Source of the DNA: Erysipelotrichales bacterium
GTDB taxonomy: Bacteria; Bacillota_I; Bacilli_A; RFN20; CAG-826
Direction of reading: 5' to 3'
Length of the DNA: 51,254 nucleotides
Assembly: GCA_022508535.1 (NCBI GenBank)
Contig: JAFLUZ010000013.1
Coordinates: 1-51,254 of the forward strand
This document shows, piece by piece, positions 23,085 through 31,739 of this stretch. Made by a program: the position numbers and the translations under genes. The notes beneath the pieces are model-generated. The model did not search any database. It saw nothing but the letters and a program-made list of their open reading frames with translations, and had not been told where the DNA came from. The stretch's first letter is position 1, and each line of letters starts with the position of its first letter.

Positions 23085-24110
23085 TTAGTTCCATCCTGTC
23101 TTTTTGATTACTTTTTTATATCCAAATTTTACTACCGCATTACGAAGTGGTCTAATTAGAATAAAAGGGAAAGTGAATAACGAATGATGTCGAATTTTCT
23201 TATAGAGCTTTTTATTTTTTTCCTTAAATTCTTTTAAATACTCTTTATATTCTTTATAAGCAGTTTCTTTATTTCCAATCGTAATATAGAATAACGTTAA
23301 GAATGACTTTGCTTCTAAGTCATTAATCATAAATTTATAGTGTTTTCTTGACAAAGATTTTAGTTCATCTAAAGTATACCAAAGAGACATTTCTCTTATG
23401 ACTCTAAGCTGATGTTGATAGTTTTTCGCCATATTAGCAAATGACACTGATTGATCTTGTCTTCCAACAAAATAACGATATAAATCAACATCTAAGTAAT
23501 ACATAGTCTTGGTGTAAAATAAAGGTACATAGTTAAACAAATTATCAACATAGAAAGTATGCTCAATAAGTTTTACTTTACTTTCTTTTAAGATACTTGT
23601 TTTAAATATTAACATGTGCATCATTAAGTATCTCGTTGGAAATACATGCTTTACATCATCCCAGGTGAAGAATCTATTTTGTGGGAATTCTTTGAAAACA
23701 CCACTTTTTCTTGTTTGATTTAAATCTGGTCTTTCAAAAACATAGTTAGTCAAATATAAATCTGGTGATTTATTTTCTTCATAATGTTTTTTCATTAAAT
23801 CTAGAGTTTTCTTTAAAGCATCTTCATCGACCCAGTCATCAGCATCAACACATTTAAAATATAGACCTTCTGCAATGGCAAGTCCTGCATTAATACCTGA
23901 ACCATGTCCGCCATTTGGTTTATCAATCACACGCACTATACTTGGATGCTTTTTTTCATATTCTCTTGCAACAGCAAGAGTGTTATCTTTTGAACCATCA
24001 TTTACGATAATAATTTCTACATCTTCTCCACCTTTAAGTAAAGAAGGAATTGATTTATCTAAATACTTTTCAGCATTGTATGATGGCACTACAAACGATA
24101 TGTACTTCAT
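23085..24110 (-). CDS. Family 2 glycosyltransferase
   Basis: About 341 residues starting MKYISFVVPSYNAEKYL, with GGAG about ten bases ahead; ten upstream codons are dropped because the ATG at 24140 lacks this. GT-A fold features: VPSYNAE, EIIIVNDGSKDNTL, NGGHGSGINAGL and the DxD metal site VDADDW (about residue 100). The C-terminal half is helical and basic. It is the first gene of an operon with GH3 and a GtrA-like membrane protein, a GT2/GtrA pairing that suggests addition of a sugar to a lipid carrier. The donor and acceptor are unknown. Confidence 0.88.
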   Translation of the reverse strand: MKYISFVVPSYNAEKYLDKSIPSLLKGGEDVEIIIVNDGSKDNTLAVAREYEKKHPSIVRVIDKPNGGHGSGINAGLAIAEGLYFKCVDADDWVDEDALKKTLDLMKKHYEENKSPDLYLTNYVFERPDLNQTRKSGVFKEFPQNRFFTWDDVKHVFPTRYLMMHMLIFKTSILKESKVKLIEHTFYVDNLFNYVPLFYTKTMYYLDVDLYRYFVGRQDQSVSFANMAKNYQHQLRVIREMSLWYTLDELKSLSRKHYKFMINDLEAKSFLTLFYITIGNKETAYKEYKEYLKEFKEKNKKLYKKIRHHSLFTFPFILIRPLRNAVVKFGYKKVIKKTGWN

Positions 24111-24216
24111 TTTAACTACACTCCTAGTCTTTTTACACATATTAATTTTATAAAATTAATAGCAATTTTTAAATAGCTAATTCATAAATTGCTGTTTTTA
24201 TTTCGTAAATGGAAAA

Positions 24217-24247
24217 ACAAAAAAGGAATCGACTACTTACGATTCCT
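24217..24247 (-). terminator. Terminator overlapping the tcdA stop codon
   Basis: Perfect 8-bp stem AGGAATCG / CGATTCCT with an 8-base loop that contains the stop codon, followed by TTTTTTG on the minus strand. Confidence 0.8.
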
Positions 24248-24958
24248 ATAATCTATTAAATCTTTGATAATTTCTGAAGCCATAATTAGTCCCATTACTG
24301 ATGGCACAAATGCATTAGAGCCGGGAATTGTTCTTTTGTTAGTAGCTTCTTGATAATTAGTATCAACGAACTTAATTGGTTCTTCTTTTGAATAAACAAC
24401 TTTCACGCCTTTTATATTTCTTTTACGTAATTCATAACGCATTACTTTTGCTAAAGGATCAACACTAGTTTTACTAATATCACTTACTTCTAACATACAT
24501 GGATTCATTTTATTACCTGCTCCCATAGCAGAGATGACTAACTTATTATGTTTTTTTGCTTCCATAATAATTGATAGTTTAGCAGTAACAGTGTCAACAC
24601 AGTCTACAACATAATCATATTCTTCAAAATTAAATTCATCTGCATTACTTGGTAAATAAAAACATTGTCTTATTTCAACATTTGCATTAGGATTGATAGA
24701 TAAAATACGTTTTTTCATTACTTCGACTTTAGGTTGATCAATTGTCTCGGTAGTGGCGATTATTTGACGGTTAATATTTGTTATACATACATTATCGTCA
24801 TCAACAATGACAAAATTATAAATGCCACTTCTTGCTAAGGCTTCAACTACATATCCACCTACTCCACCAATACCAAAAATAGCAACCTTTTTTTCTTTTA
24901 AAATATCCATTGCTTCTTTTCCTAGTATTAATTGAGTTCGTGAAAATTGATTAAGCAT
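24233..24958 (-). CDS. tcdA: tRNA threonylcarbamoyladenosine dehydratase (ThiF/E1 fold)
   Basis: 241 residues. Cyclises t6A37 of tRNA to ct6A using ATP. Nucleotide site GIGGVGGYVVEALARSG (about 30-46), acceptor-type VDDDNVCITNINRQ, VDCVDTVTAKL, and the C-terminal GSNAFVPSVMGLIMASEI are typical of TcdA (CsdL/YgdL). Unlike ThiF, no zinc CxxC pairs are visible. It stands as a single gene with its own terminator; AAAGG lies ahead of the ATG. Confidence 0.88.
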   Translation of the reverse strand: MLNQFSRTQLILGKEAMDILKEKKVAIFGIGGVGGYVVEALARSGIYNFVIVDDDNVCITNINRQIIATTETIDQPKVEVMKKRILSINPNANVEIRQCFYLPSNADEFNFEEYDYVVDCVDTVTAKLSIIMEAKKHNKLVISAMGAGNKMNPCMLEVSDISKTSVDPLAKVMRYELRKRNIKGVKVVYSKEEPIKFVDTNYQEATNKRTIPGSNAFVPSVMGLIMASEIIKDLIDYRNRK

Positions 24959-25099
24959 ACAAGTATTACCTTTCTATATGTATATTTTCTTAAATTCGCA
25001 CTAGTTTTTCAATGTTTTTATTTATAAGTAATTAAATGTCTCTTTTATATTTTATGATATACTAATAAATACAATTAGATTACTTAAGGAGATTAAGAT

Positions 25100-25711
25100 A
25101 TGAAACTAGATGCAAGAGCTATGACTTGGACTCGAAAGCCAAGTAATTACCTTATAACATCTGATAAGGTTGAAATAACAACTGAACCACATACCGATTT
25201 ATGGCAAAGAACATATTATCATTTTAGAAATGATAATGCGCCTTTACTTCAAATCTCAAGTGATGAATTATACTTTTCTTTTGTAGTTAAAACAGAATTT
25301 GATACAAAACATCGTTTTGATCAATGTGGAGTGATTATGTATCTTGATAGTGAAAACTGGCTAAAAGGATCAATTGAATTTGAAAATGAAAAATTCCAAC
25401 ATTTAGGAAGTGTTGTCACAAATAACGGATATTCTGATTGGGCTACTACGGAAATCGATGCAAAAATTAAATCAATCTGGTATCGCTTCAGTCGAAGAGA
25501 AAATGATTTTTGCATTGAATGTTCAAATGATGGCAAAACATTTAGCCAAATGAGAATTTGTCATATGTGGAATGTAGGTAAAACTATTCAATTTGGAATA
25601 TATGCCTGTAGTCCAGAAAACTCATCATTCAAAGCCACATTTACAAATATGGAAATTACCGAATGCAAATGGCCTAGCCATAACGGACAAGCCCCTGATG
25701 AAAATAGCTAA
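25100..25711 (+). CDS. DUF1349 (concanavalin-like) domain protein
   Basis: 203 residues, no signal peptide. A single beta-jelly-roll: WTRKPSNYLITSDKVEI, DLWQRTYYHFRNDNAPLL, YFSFVVKTEF, DQCGVIMYLDSENWLKGSIE, WYRFSRRENDFCIECSNDG, then IQFGIYACSP. These are hallmarks of the DUF1349 family (yeast Ree1-like), which has a laminin-G/concanavalin fold and is probably carbohydrate-binding or regulatory. AGGAG lies eight bases ahead of the ATG. It is one of few plus-strand genes and is convergent with the next gene. Confidence 0.75.
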   Translation: MKLDARAMTWTRKPSNYLITSDKVEITTEPHTDLWQRTYYHFRNDNAPLLQISSDELYFSFVVKTEFDTKHRFDQCGVIMYLDSENWLKGSIEFENEKFQHLGSVVTNNGYSDWATTEIDAKIKSIWYRFSRRENDFCIECSNDGKTFSQMRICHMWNVGKTIQFGIYACSPENSSFKATFTNMEITECKWPSHNGQAPDENS

Positions 25712-25718
25712 ATAATTT

Positions 25719-26276
25719 TTATTTTTTACGATTAAATACAACTTCAGCATTTATAAATTGATTTGCTCTAAGCAAATCTCTTTTTAATTTACTACGTTCA
25801 ATAAAGAATGTATCTACTGCTTCCCAAACAAATACCCAACCAACAATTTCTAAAACTGTAATCCAAATCTCACTAGTATTAGTAAGAGATAACACAATCA
25901 TAGTTGCAATAACAACTAAGCCAATAACAAACATAATAAAGGCAGATAATTTATTAGACACTAGTTCGCGAATTAATTGTTTTTGCTCATTACGATAATA
26001 ATTTCTAATTGATTCAATGTGTATTTCTTCTTTTTCTTTAGAAACTACATCACTTGTAATATGTAAAGATACTCCAAATTTTGGTGGAACATTTTTTATT
26101 GCATTATCTAAGTATGTTGCAACATCTGAAGAAATCACTGGTGCTTTACCACAAAATGGTGAGATAAAACTCTCATCATCTAAAATCATCATATCAATTA
26201 TAAAATTTCCTTTGTCATCAATATTTGAATCTATTATTTTATCCAATTTTTTCGTTACTTTTTTGTTCATAAACAT
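25719..26276 (-). CDS. Membrane protein of unknown function
   Basis: 185 residues: an N-terminal soluble part of about 105 residues (includes DIMM-like acidic stretches and KFGVSLHITSD), then two membrane helices (FIMFVIGLVVIATMIVLSL and WITVLEIVGWVFVWEAVDTF) and a basic C-terminus ERSKLKRDLLRANQFINAEV. I do not recognise the family. GGTGAAG lies ahead of the ATG. It is downstream of the flavin reductase gene but a terminator separates the two. Confidence 0.6.
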   Translation of the reverse strand: MFMNKKVTKKLDKIIDSNIDDKGNFIIDMMILDDESFISPFCGKAPVISSDVATYLDNAIKNVPPKFGVSLHITSDVVSKEKEEIHIESIRNYYRNEQKQLIRELVSNKLSAFIMFVIGLVVIATMIVLSLTNTSEIWITVLEIVGWVFVWEAVDTFFIERSKLKRDLLRANQFINAEVVFNRKK

Positions 26277-26302
26277 TCTTCACCTTCAATATAACTATAC
26301 AA

Positions 26303-26330
26303 CAAAAAAGAACTCTAGTTAAGAGTTCTT
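26303..26330 (-). terminator. Terminator after the flavin reductase gene
   Basis: Perfect 9-bp stem AAGAACTCT / AGAGTTCTT, 5-base loop, then TTTTTTG on the minus strand. Confidence 0.85.
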
Positions 26331-26331
26331 A

Positions 26332-26892
26332 TTATTTTAATTTAAGACCGTCTTTAAAGGCGTGACCAACTTTATTTCCAAGTTCAACATATGTATGATG
26401 AACAGGATCATATGAAATAATACGAAGTTTACTTAAATCGATTTTTCCATCCGTTAAAACACTTTCGTCAGCATTGACATTTATGATATCTCCTACTACC
26501 CAAGTTGTGCCATCATCTTCCGTAATTTTATTTACGCGACACTCTAAGGTCATTAAGAATTCTTCAAAATATGGAGCATCCACAAATTCACTTTTTATTA
26601 CATGTAAGTTTGCTTTTTTAATTTTATCCTCATCGTTTCCAGATGCTATACCAACATAGTCCGCTTCTACAACATGCATAGAATCTGCAAAACTAACTGT
26701 AAATTCATTTTTTAATTTAATATTATCCGTCGTTTTATGATCAGTGCTAAGACAAATAATTACTTGGTTTGTATCATAGATTCCACCCCAAGCAGCGTTC
26801 ATAGCGTTAGGCTTATTATCTTTATCATAGCTTCCAATAATTAAAACTGGTAATGGGTAAAAATAAGTTTGTTTTCCAAAATTTTTTCTCAT
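26332..26892 (-). CDS. Flavin reductase family protein
   Basis: 186 residues with the split-barrel FMN-binding fold: QTYFYPLPVLIIGSYD, KPNAMNAAWGGI, ICLSTDHKTTDNI, FTVSFADSMHVVEADYVGIA, then FLMTLECRVNKI. Such proteins bind FMN and either reduce free flavin or serve as electron-transfer proteins. AAAGGAG lies ahead of the ATG. It follows the aldo/keto reductase set in the same direction, so it may be part of the same redox group. Confidence 0.85.
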   Translation of the reverse strand: MRKNFGKQTYFYPLPVLIIGSYDKDNKPNAMNAAWGGIYDTNQVIICLSTDHKTTDNIKLKNEFTVSFADSMHVVEADYVGIASGNDEDKIKKANLHVIKSEFVDAPYFEEFLMTLECRVNKITEDDGTTWVVGDIINVNADESVLTDGKIDLSKLRIISYDPVHHTYVELGNKVGHAFKDGLKLK

Positions 26893-26943
26893 GTTTTATA
26901 TTCTCCTTTTATATAATCGCACTACTATTATAAGATTTTTAAA

Positions 26944-28047
26944 TTAATTTTTTAAGAAATATTCCGCAATTTCTCTCATTCTTTGCATTTGATTTACATT
27001 AAATGGACATTGACTGTTGCAATGACCACATTGCACACAATTAGTCGCATTAAGTTTTAATTTATGATAATGGGATTTAGCTAATTCATCACCAACTTTA
27101 GCTAAATCATAATACTTATTAACAATTCCGATATCTATTCCCATTGGACATGGCTGGCAGTGATTACAATATACACAATTATTCTCTATTTTATTTATCT
27201 TAAATGTCCCAATTATCGAGTAGTCGTTATCAAGTGGCATAGTATTAATAAAACTTAATAACTCATTTAAATCATTTAAATTTCTTACTCCTGGAACACA
27301 TGTCAAAACACTTGGACGATCTAGTGCGTATTGGAGACATTGATTTTTTGTTAAAGATACTTTGAATGGTGATTGCTTTTCATCAAGAAGTTTTCCACCA
27401 AAGAAAGGTTTCATAACAGATACACCAATCCCCAAAGATGCACAACGGATGTATAATTCTTTCCTTTCTTTTACTGAACCAATTCCTAATTCATCACCAT
27501 ATTCATAGTCATAAGCGGGATTTATTGAAAACATCATCATATCAATCAATCCAGTATCTATGACTTTATTCGCAACACTTGGAGTATGAGATGATAAGCC
27601 AATATGTTTTACGATACCTTTTGCCTTTAATTCCTTTAAATAATCAAAGACTCCATTACTTTTTAGTTTTTCAAAATCATCTTCTTCGTCGACACAATGT
27701 AAAAAGCCAAAATCAACATAATCAGTATTTAATGCGTTTAAAATATATGCAAATGTATCTTTGATGGTCTTTAAGTCTCTTGACCATGAATATTCATCTT
27801 TGTCATTATAAACCGCGCCAAAATGAACTTGAACATACACTTTTTCTCTTTGAACTTTAATAGCCTTCCCAAATGGTTTAAATACTTTTCTATTTCCTGC
27901 ACACAAATCAAAAAAATTAATGCCATTTTCAATGGCTTTTTTTATAATTTGTTCAATTTCTTTTTCACTTACTTCAGTAAGACTTCCTGTGCCTAAACCA
28001 AGAGTACTAATTAATTCTTCTCCATGTGGTAATTTTCGATATTCCAT
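26944..28047 (-). CDS. Aldo/keto reductase with C-terminal 4Fe-4S domain
   Basis: 367 residues: an AKR TIM barrel (LGLGTGSLTEVSEKEI, NFFDLCAGN, VYVQVHFG, DYVDFGFLHCVDEED, VKHIGLSSHTPSVANK) followed by a ferredoxin-like part with CVYCNHCQPCP and CVQCGHCNSQCPF. The usual AKR catalytic Tyr and Lys positions are altered (FFDLCAGN for DTAxxYG), as often in this Fe-S subgroup, so it may not reduce aldehydes. Last gene of the AKR-DUF1893-AKR operon, 2 bp after DUF1893. Electron flow through the clusters is expected; the substrate is unknown. Confidence 0.82.
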   Translation of the reverse strand: MEYRKLPHGEELISTLGLGTGSLTEVSEKEIEQIIKKAIENGINFFDLCAGNRKVFKPFGKAIKVQREKVYVQVHFGAVYNDKDEYSWSRDLKTIKDTFAYILNALNTDYVDFGFLHCVDEEDDFEKLKSNGVFDYLKELKAKGIVKHIGLSSHTPSVANKVIDTGLIDMMMFSINPAYDYEYGDELGIGSVKERKELYIRCASLGIGVSVMKPFFGGKLLDEKQSPFKVSLTKNQCLQYALDRPSVLTCVPGVRNLNDLNELLSFINTMPLDNDYSIIGTFKINKIENNCVYCNHCQPCPMGIDIGIVNKYYDLAKVGDELAKSHYHKLKLNATNCVQCGHCNSQCPFNVNQMQRMREIAEYFLKN

Positions 28048-28049
28048 AA

Positions 28050-28472
28050 TTATTTACTCATCTCTTTAATTTTGTTTTTAATTGCTTCATAAGCTTCTAT
28101 AGGATCATCAATAGTAAGTACTAAACTCTCCATTGGGCAATATCCTGTTTTGTCTCTATTTAAAATAAGTGGAACAACTTTGTCATATGTAATATTTATA
28201 TTATGATTTTTAAATACTTGTAGTGCCTTTTCACTAATCAGTTCACAATATATATTTTTAATGCCAAGATTTATATAAAGTAACGCTGCCGCCTTTCCAA
28301 TGACACGGTCAGAAGCACTATACTTACTATAATCAATATTACGACTTAAAAGCATCATTAGTGGTTTAACTCCACGTTCAAATAACACTTCTTCTTGATT
28401 ATCTAAAACAAGTGTAAGAGTTGCGTTTTTTTCTTTCATCAATTGTATGGATTTTTCTAAATCTTTATTCAT
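28050..28472 (-). CDS. DUF1893 family protein
   Basis: 140 residues from ATG 28472 with AAGGTG seven bases ahead. The sequence NATLTLVLDNQEEVLFERGVKP (split here: NATLTLVLDN then EEVLFERGVKP), the block SASDRVIGKAAALLYINLGI and CPMESLV match the DUF1893 family, a cytidine-deaminase-like fold protein that binds or modifies a small molecule. It lies 10 bp after one aldo/keto reductase gene and 2 bp before another. Its role is not known; the fixed position between the two Fe-S reductases suggests a shared pathway. Confidence 0.75.
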   Translation of the reverse strand: MNKDLEKSIQLMKEKNATLTLVLDNQEEVLFERGVKPLMMLLSRNIDYSKYSASDRVIGKAAALLYINLGIKNIYCELISEKALQVFKNHNINITYDKVVPLILNRDKTGYCPMESLVLTIDDPIEAYEAIKNKIKEMSK

Positions 28473-28482
28473 TTTTATCACC

Positions 28483-29583
28483 TTATTTTCTTTTATCAAA
28501 AACATTTGAAACTTCTTCTAATAGCTTACGAATTTTTAAATGTTGAGGACAAATTGTTTCACATTTTCCGCATTTTATACAATTGCTTGCCATGCCATTA
28601 TTTTGAGTATACGTTCTATAGTTATTTCTACTATTCCAATCATCAAGTTGATTTCTTTTTTGATTCATGCACGCGAATAAGTCTGGAATTAAGATTTTTT
28701 TAGGACAGCCATCGACGCAATATCGACAAGCAGTACATGGAATGACATTAGAATATTTAATAATATCCGCTACTTTCTTGACTGTCTCAAATTCTTTCTT
28801 GCTAAATGGCACAAAATCTTTCATATATGCGACATTATCTTTCATTTGTTCGATATTTGACATTCCAGATAAAACCATTATTACTCCTTCAAATGAAGCA
28901 GTAAATCTAATTGCGTAACTTGCATTAGACCCACCATTTAATTCATCAAATATTTTCTGAGCATTAAAAGGGAGATCTACTAGTGCACCACCTTTAACAG
29001 GTTCCATAATAATGACATCTTTATTGAATTTACGACAAACCTCATAACATTTTCTACTTTCAATGTTTTGACTATCGTAATCTAAATAATTAAATTGGAT
29101 TTGTACTACTTCAATTTGCGGATATTCTGTTAATATTTCTTCAAGTACTGCTGCTTTATCATGAAAAGATATACCAAAATGTTTTATTTTTCCTTCTTCT
29201 TTAAGTTTTAGACTTACTTCATAAGCATGGCATTCTTTATAAAGTTTAAATAATTCTGCGTTTTGTGCGTGCATTAAATAATAATCAAAATAATCAACGC
29301 CACACGCTTTTAATTGCTCTTCAAATACAACTCGTACATCTTCTTCTTTATGAATGTAAAAACTCGATAATTTATTTGTTAAAATATATGAATCGCGAGG
29401 ATATTTTGAAGTTAAACATTCTCTAATTGCAGTTTCACTTTGTCCATCAATATAGCCATGTGCAGTATCAAAATAGTTGAAGCCATTTTCAAAATATATT
29501 TTTATCATTTCGGAAAATTGTTCTAAATCAACTTTGCCGTCAATAAGAGGAAGTCTCATACATCCAAATCCTAATTTTTTCAT
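28483..29583 (-). CDS. Aldo/keto reductase with C-terminal 4Fe-4S domain
   Basis: 366 residues. AKR barrel with intact catalytic block: LGFGCMRLPL, NYFDTAHGYIDGQSE, YILTNKLSSFYIHKE, DYFDYYLMHAQNA, IKHFGISFHDKAAV; then CTACRYCVDGCPKKI and CIKCGKCETICPQHL for two 4Fe-4S clusters. The ATG has GGAGGAA ahead. First gene of an operon with DUF1893 and a second, more diverged AKR paralog. A NADPH-linked reduction coupled to Fe-S electron transfer is the family expectation. Confidence 0.85.
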   Translation of the reverse strand: MKKLGFGCMRLPLIDGKVDLEQFSEMIKIYFENGFNYFDTAHGYIDGQSETAIRECLTSKYPRDSYILTNKLSSFYIHKEEDVRVVFEEQLKACGVDYFDYYLMHAQNAELFKLYKECHAYEVSLKLKEEGKIKHFGISFHDKAAVLEEILTEYPQIEVVQIQFNYLDYDSQNIESRKCYEVCRKFNKDVIIMEPVKGGALVDLPFNAQKIFDELNGGSNASYAIRFTASFEGVIMVLSGMSNIEQMKDNVAYMKDFVPFSKKEFETVKKVADIIKYSNVIPCTACRYCVDGCPKKILIPDLFACMNQKRNQLDDWNSRNNYRTYTQNNGMASNCIKCGKCETICPQHLKIRKLLEEVSNVFDKRK

Positions 29584-29615
29584 TACTTATTCCTCCAACA
29601 TCTATGTTTATTATA

Positions 29616-29646
29616 AATAAAAAATGGAATAAAAACATTCCATTTT
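29616..29646 (-). terminator. Terminator after the first DegV gene
   Basis: Minus strand AAAATGGAAT / ATTCCATTTT, 10 bp, 6-base loop, then TTATTTATA; 8 bp after the DegV stop. Confidence 0.8.
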
Positions 29647-29654
29647 TAGTTACA

Positions 29655-30533
29655 TTAATCTAAAAAAGAGTTAATTGATATTGCAATCGCAAGTGCACCA
29701 GAACCAATATGGCAAGATACACTTAAAGATAAGGCATCAATAAATCTAAATTTAATTTTTGGTAAAGCAGCTAAAATTTCATCTTTAAATTTGAGTGCTT
29801 CTTCGTAATTTTGCGTATGCGCAATAGACACGATCATCTTCCCAGCATCATAATACTCTTTAAATTCAGTTTCTAACTCACTTTTAACTTTATCAATCAT
29901 TTTTCTTTTGGCTTGAGTAATACTACGAACTTTAGCATAAGTATCAAACTTTTCTCCCCTAGTATAGAGAACCGGACGAATTCCTAATAAATTCGCTAAT
30001 GCTGCAGCAGCAGGTTTAATACGACCGCCTTTTTTAAGATACTTTAAAGTATCAAGATAAATGTAAATTGAAGCAATATGTTTTGTGTCTAATAAATATT
30101 TAACTATTTCTTCACATGAATAGCCTTTATCTCGCATTGCAACTGCTTCATACACACTTTCTTTTTGAGTAATAGAAATTCTCAAATTATCAATGACATG
30201 AACTCTTTCATCAAACTCAGCAGCAATTGATATTGCAGATGCACAAGTTGCAGATAAACTAGACATCATTGGAATATAAATTATTTGTTCGTATTCTTTT
30301 AAGTGCTTCTTAAAAAGATCACGCAAATAATATGCGGATGGTTGGGATGTTGATATATTGACAGAATCATTTTTTAAGAATTTATAAAATTCATCTTGTG
30401 AAAGAGTTAATTCTTCTAGATATTCTTGTCCATCAATGAAAAAAGGCATTGGAACAACAAATACATCCATATTTTTTCCTTCATCAATTTTTATTCCAGA
30501 ATTTGAATCGGTCATAATTAATAATTTTTTCAT
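29655..30533 (-). CDS. DegV family fatty-acid-binding protein
   Basis: 292 residues: IMTDSNSGI at the N-terminus, then DEFYKFLKNDSVNISTSQPS, IPMMSSLSATCASA, LKYLKKGGRIKPAAAALANLL, and the C-terminal HIGSGALAIAIS. DegV/FakB proteins bind a fatty acid and present it to the FakA kinase for phosphorylation and entry into phospholipids. No fakA is in the window, but a second DegV gene is at 44.7-45.5 kb, as expected for FakB paralogs with different acyl preference. The upstream 105 bp contains a palindrome TATAACTT-GAT-AAGTTATA. Confidence 0.87.
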   Translation of the reverse strand: MKKLLIMTDSNSGIKIDEGKNMDVFVVPMPFFIDGQEYLEELTLSQDEFYKFLKNDSVNISTSQPSAYYLRDLFKKHLKEYEQIIYIPMMSSLSATCASAISIAAEFDERVHVIDNLRISITQKESVYEAVAMRDKGYSCEEIVKYLLDTKHIASIYIYLDTLKYLKKGGRIKPAAAALANLLGIRPVLYTRGEKFDTYAKVRSITQAKRKMIDKVKSELETEFKEYYDAGKMIVSIAHTQNYEEALKFKDEILAALPKIKFRFIDALSLSVSCHIGSGALAIAISINSFLD

Positions 30534-30596
30534 ATTTCAAACACCTTATTTCTTTTTGATTTAGCACTCACTTAAAATGCATAGTTAACAATATCA

Positions 30597-30615
30597 TATA
30601 ACTTGATAAGTTATA
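30597..30615. repeat. Perfect 8-bp-arm palindrome between DegV and nitroreductase genes
   Basis: TATAACTT-GAT-AAGTTATA, 19 bp. It is 64 bp ahead of the DegV ATG and just after the nitroreductase gene, without a T tract, so an operator fits better than a terminator. Very AT-rich, so chance is possible. Confidence 0.35.
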
Positions 30616-30638
30616 AGAAAACTTTTAGATAAGTAACA

Positions 30639-31145
30639 CTACCACTTGTTATAGTGAACTTTTGTATTATCAAAGCGGTTAATTTGCTTTTTTTCTTCCG
30701 CTTTATATCCTAAAGCAATGAATCCTGAGACAAATACGTTATCAGGCAAATTTAAGAGTTTAGCATTAATTTGTTCAGTATCATCTCGTCTTTGTCCACA
30801 CCAACAACCGCCTAAACCTAATCCTTCAATGGCAAGTAACATATTTTGAATGCAACTTGAAGTATCATTCATGACAAACTCCATAGTAGGATTAATATTT
30901 AAATCTCCTAAAACTGCAATAACCACTGGTGCACCAACCATAATTTTTTTACCAAATGATAGCTTAGAAATTTCTAAAATTAGTTCCTTATCATCAATTA
31001 CTAAAAAATGATATGGTCTTAAATTTCTTGCACTAGGTGCGGCAAATCCAGCATTTAATATCTCATGGATTTTTTCTTTTTCAACTGGTTTATCTAAATA
31101 TTTTCGTATACTACTTCTTTTAAAAATAATATCTAAATCACTCAT
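30639..31145 (-). CDS. Nitroreductase family protein
   Basis: 168 residues, FMN-dependent NAD(P)H oxidoreductase of the short nitroreductase type: RSSIRKYLDKPVEKEKI at the start (FMN phosphate site), NAGFAAPSARNLRPYHF, then GLGGCWCG and GYKAEEK. It starts 4 bp after the ECF S-component gene and 16 bp after DUF362 by way of that gene, so the three form an operon. The ATG has only a weak ribosome site and probably relies on coupling. Confidence 0.87.
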   Translation of the reverse strand: MSDLDIIFKRSSIRKYLDKPVEKEKIHEILNAGFAAPSARNLRPYHFLVIDDKELILEISKLSFGKKIMVGAPVVIAVLGDLNINPTMEFVMNDTSSCIQNMLLAIEGLGLGGCWCGQRRDDTEQINAKLLNLPDNVFVSGFIALGYKAEEKKQINRFDNTKVHYNKW

Positions 31146-31149
31146 ATAA

Positions 31150-31728
31150 TTATTCGTTATCTTTCTTTAATAAATGACGTAATATCGTAACAATAACTGG
31201 CACAACTGCTAATTGGATAAGTACTCCCATATAGCCATTTAAGATTTGTGTCCAAACAGCATTACCTTTAACAACACTTACACTTTGGAAAATAAAACTT
31301 ATTGCTAAGAATGATAGTCTTCCTAATAAGATTGCACTAATAACAGCAGGATAAACTATCCATTTATTTTCAAAAATCTTTTTAGAGAACAATCCACTCA
31401 CTAAACCAAATATCGCTAACTCCATAATCATATAAGGTAAACGAGCAGCAATAGGCATTGGATTTTCCATTAATGATGTAAGTAAAAAACTAACAAGAGG
31501 CGACATAATACCTACACCTAATCCCCAATAAGCACCTAATAAACATCCACCTAAAATTACTGGAAGATACATTGGTAAATAAGTAACACCACCTGCTGAG
31601 CCCGCAAAAATATGGACAAATTGTGGTAAAGCTACTGCTAAAAGTACAACTAAGATACTTACTAATGCTTGAATACTAATTTTTACTTTCGTATTAATAT
31701 TTCTTTGTGATAAAACTAAATCTAACAT
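31150..31728 (-). CDS. ECF transporter S component (substrate unknown)
   Basis: 192 residues with about five or six membrane helices, including the G-x-x-x-x-G/P-rich pattern (YLPMYLPVILGGCLLGAYWG, LGVGIMSPLVSFLLTSLM, RLPYMIMELAIFG) of ECF S components. These bind a vitamin or cofactor precursor and use a shared EcfAAT module encoded elsewhere. Operon neighbours are DUF362 and a nitroreductase, so a flavin, quinone-like or metal-cofactor precursor is plausible, but the specificity cannot be read. AGGAGGA precedes the ATG. Confidence 0.75.
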   Translation of the reverse strand: MLDLVLSQRNINTKVKISIQALVSILVVLLAVALPQFVHIFAGSAGGVTYLPMYLPVILGGCLLGAYWGLGVGIMSPLVSFLLTSLMENPMPIAARLPYMIMELAIFGLVSGLFSKKIFENKWIVYPAVISAILLGRLSFLAISFIFQSVSVVKGNAVWTQILNGYMGVLIQLAVVPVIVTILRHLLKKDNE

Positions 31729-31739
31729 AATTATTCCTC

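Noticed and set aside
30561-30569. TTAGCACTC, a perfect half of the CIRCE (HrcA) operator, before the first DegV gene
   Set aside because: The second half after a 9-base spacer matches GAGTGCTAA at only four of nine positions, and no heat-shock gene follows.
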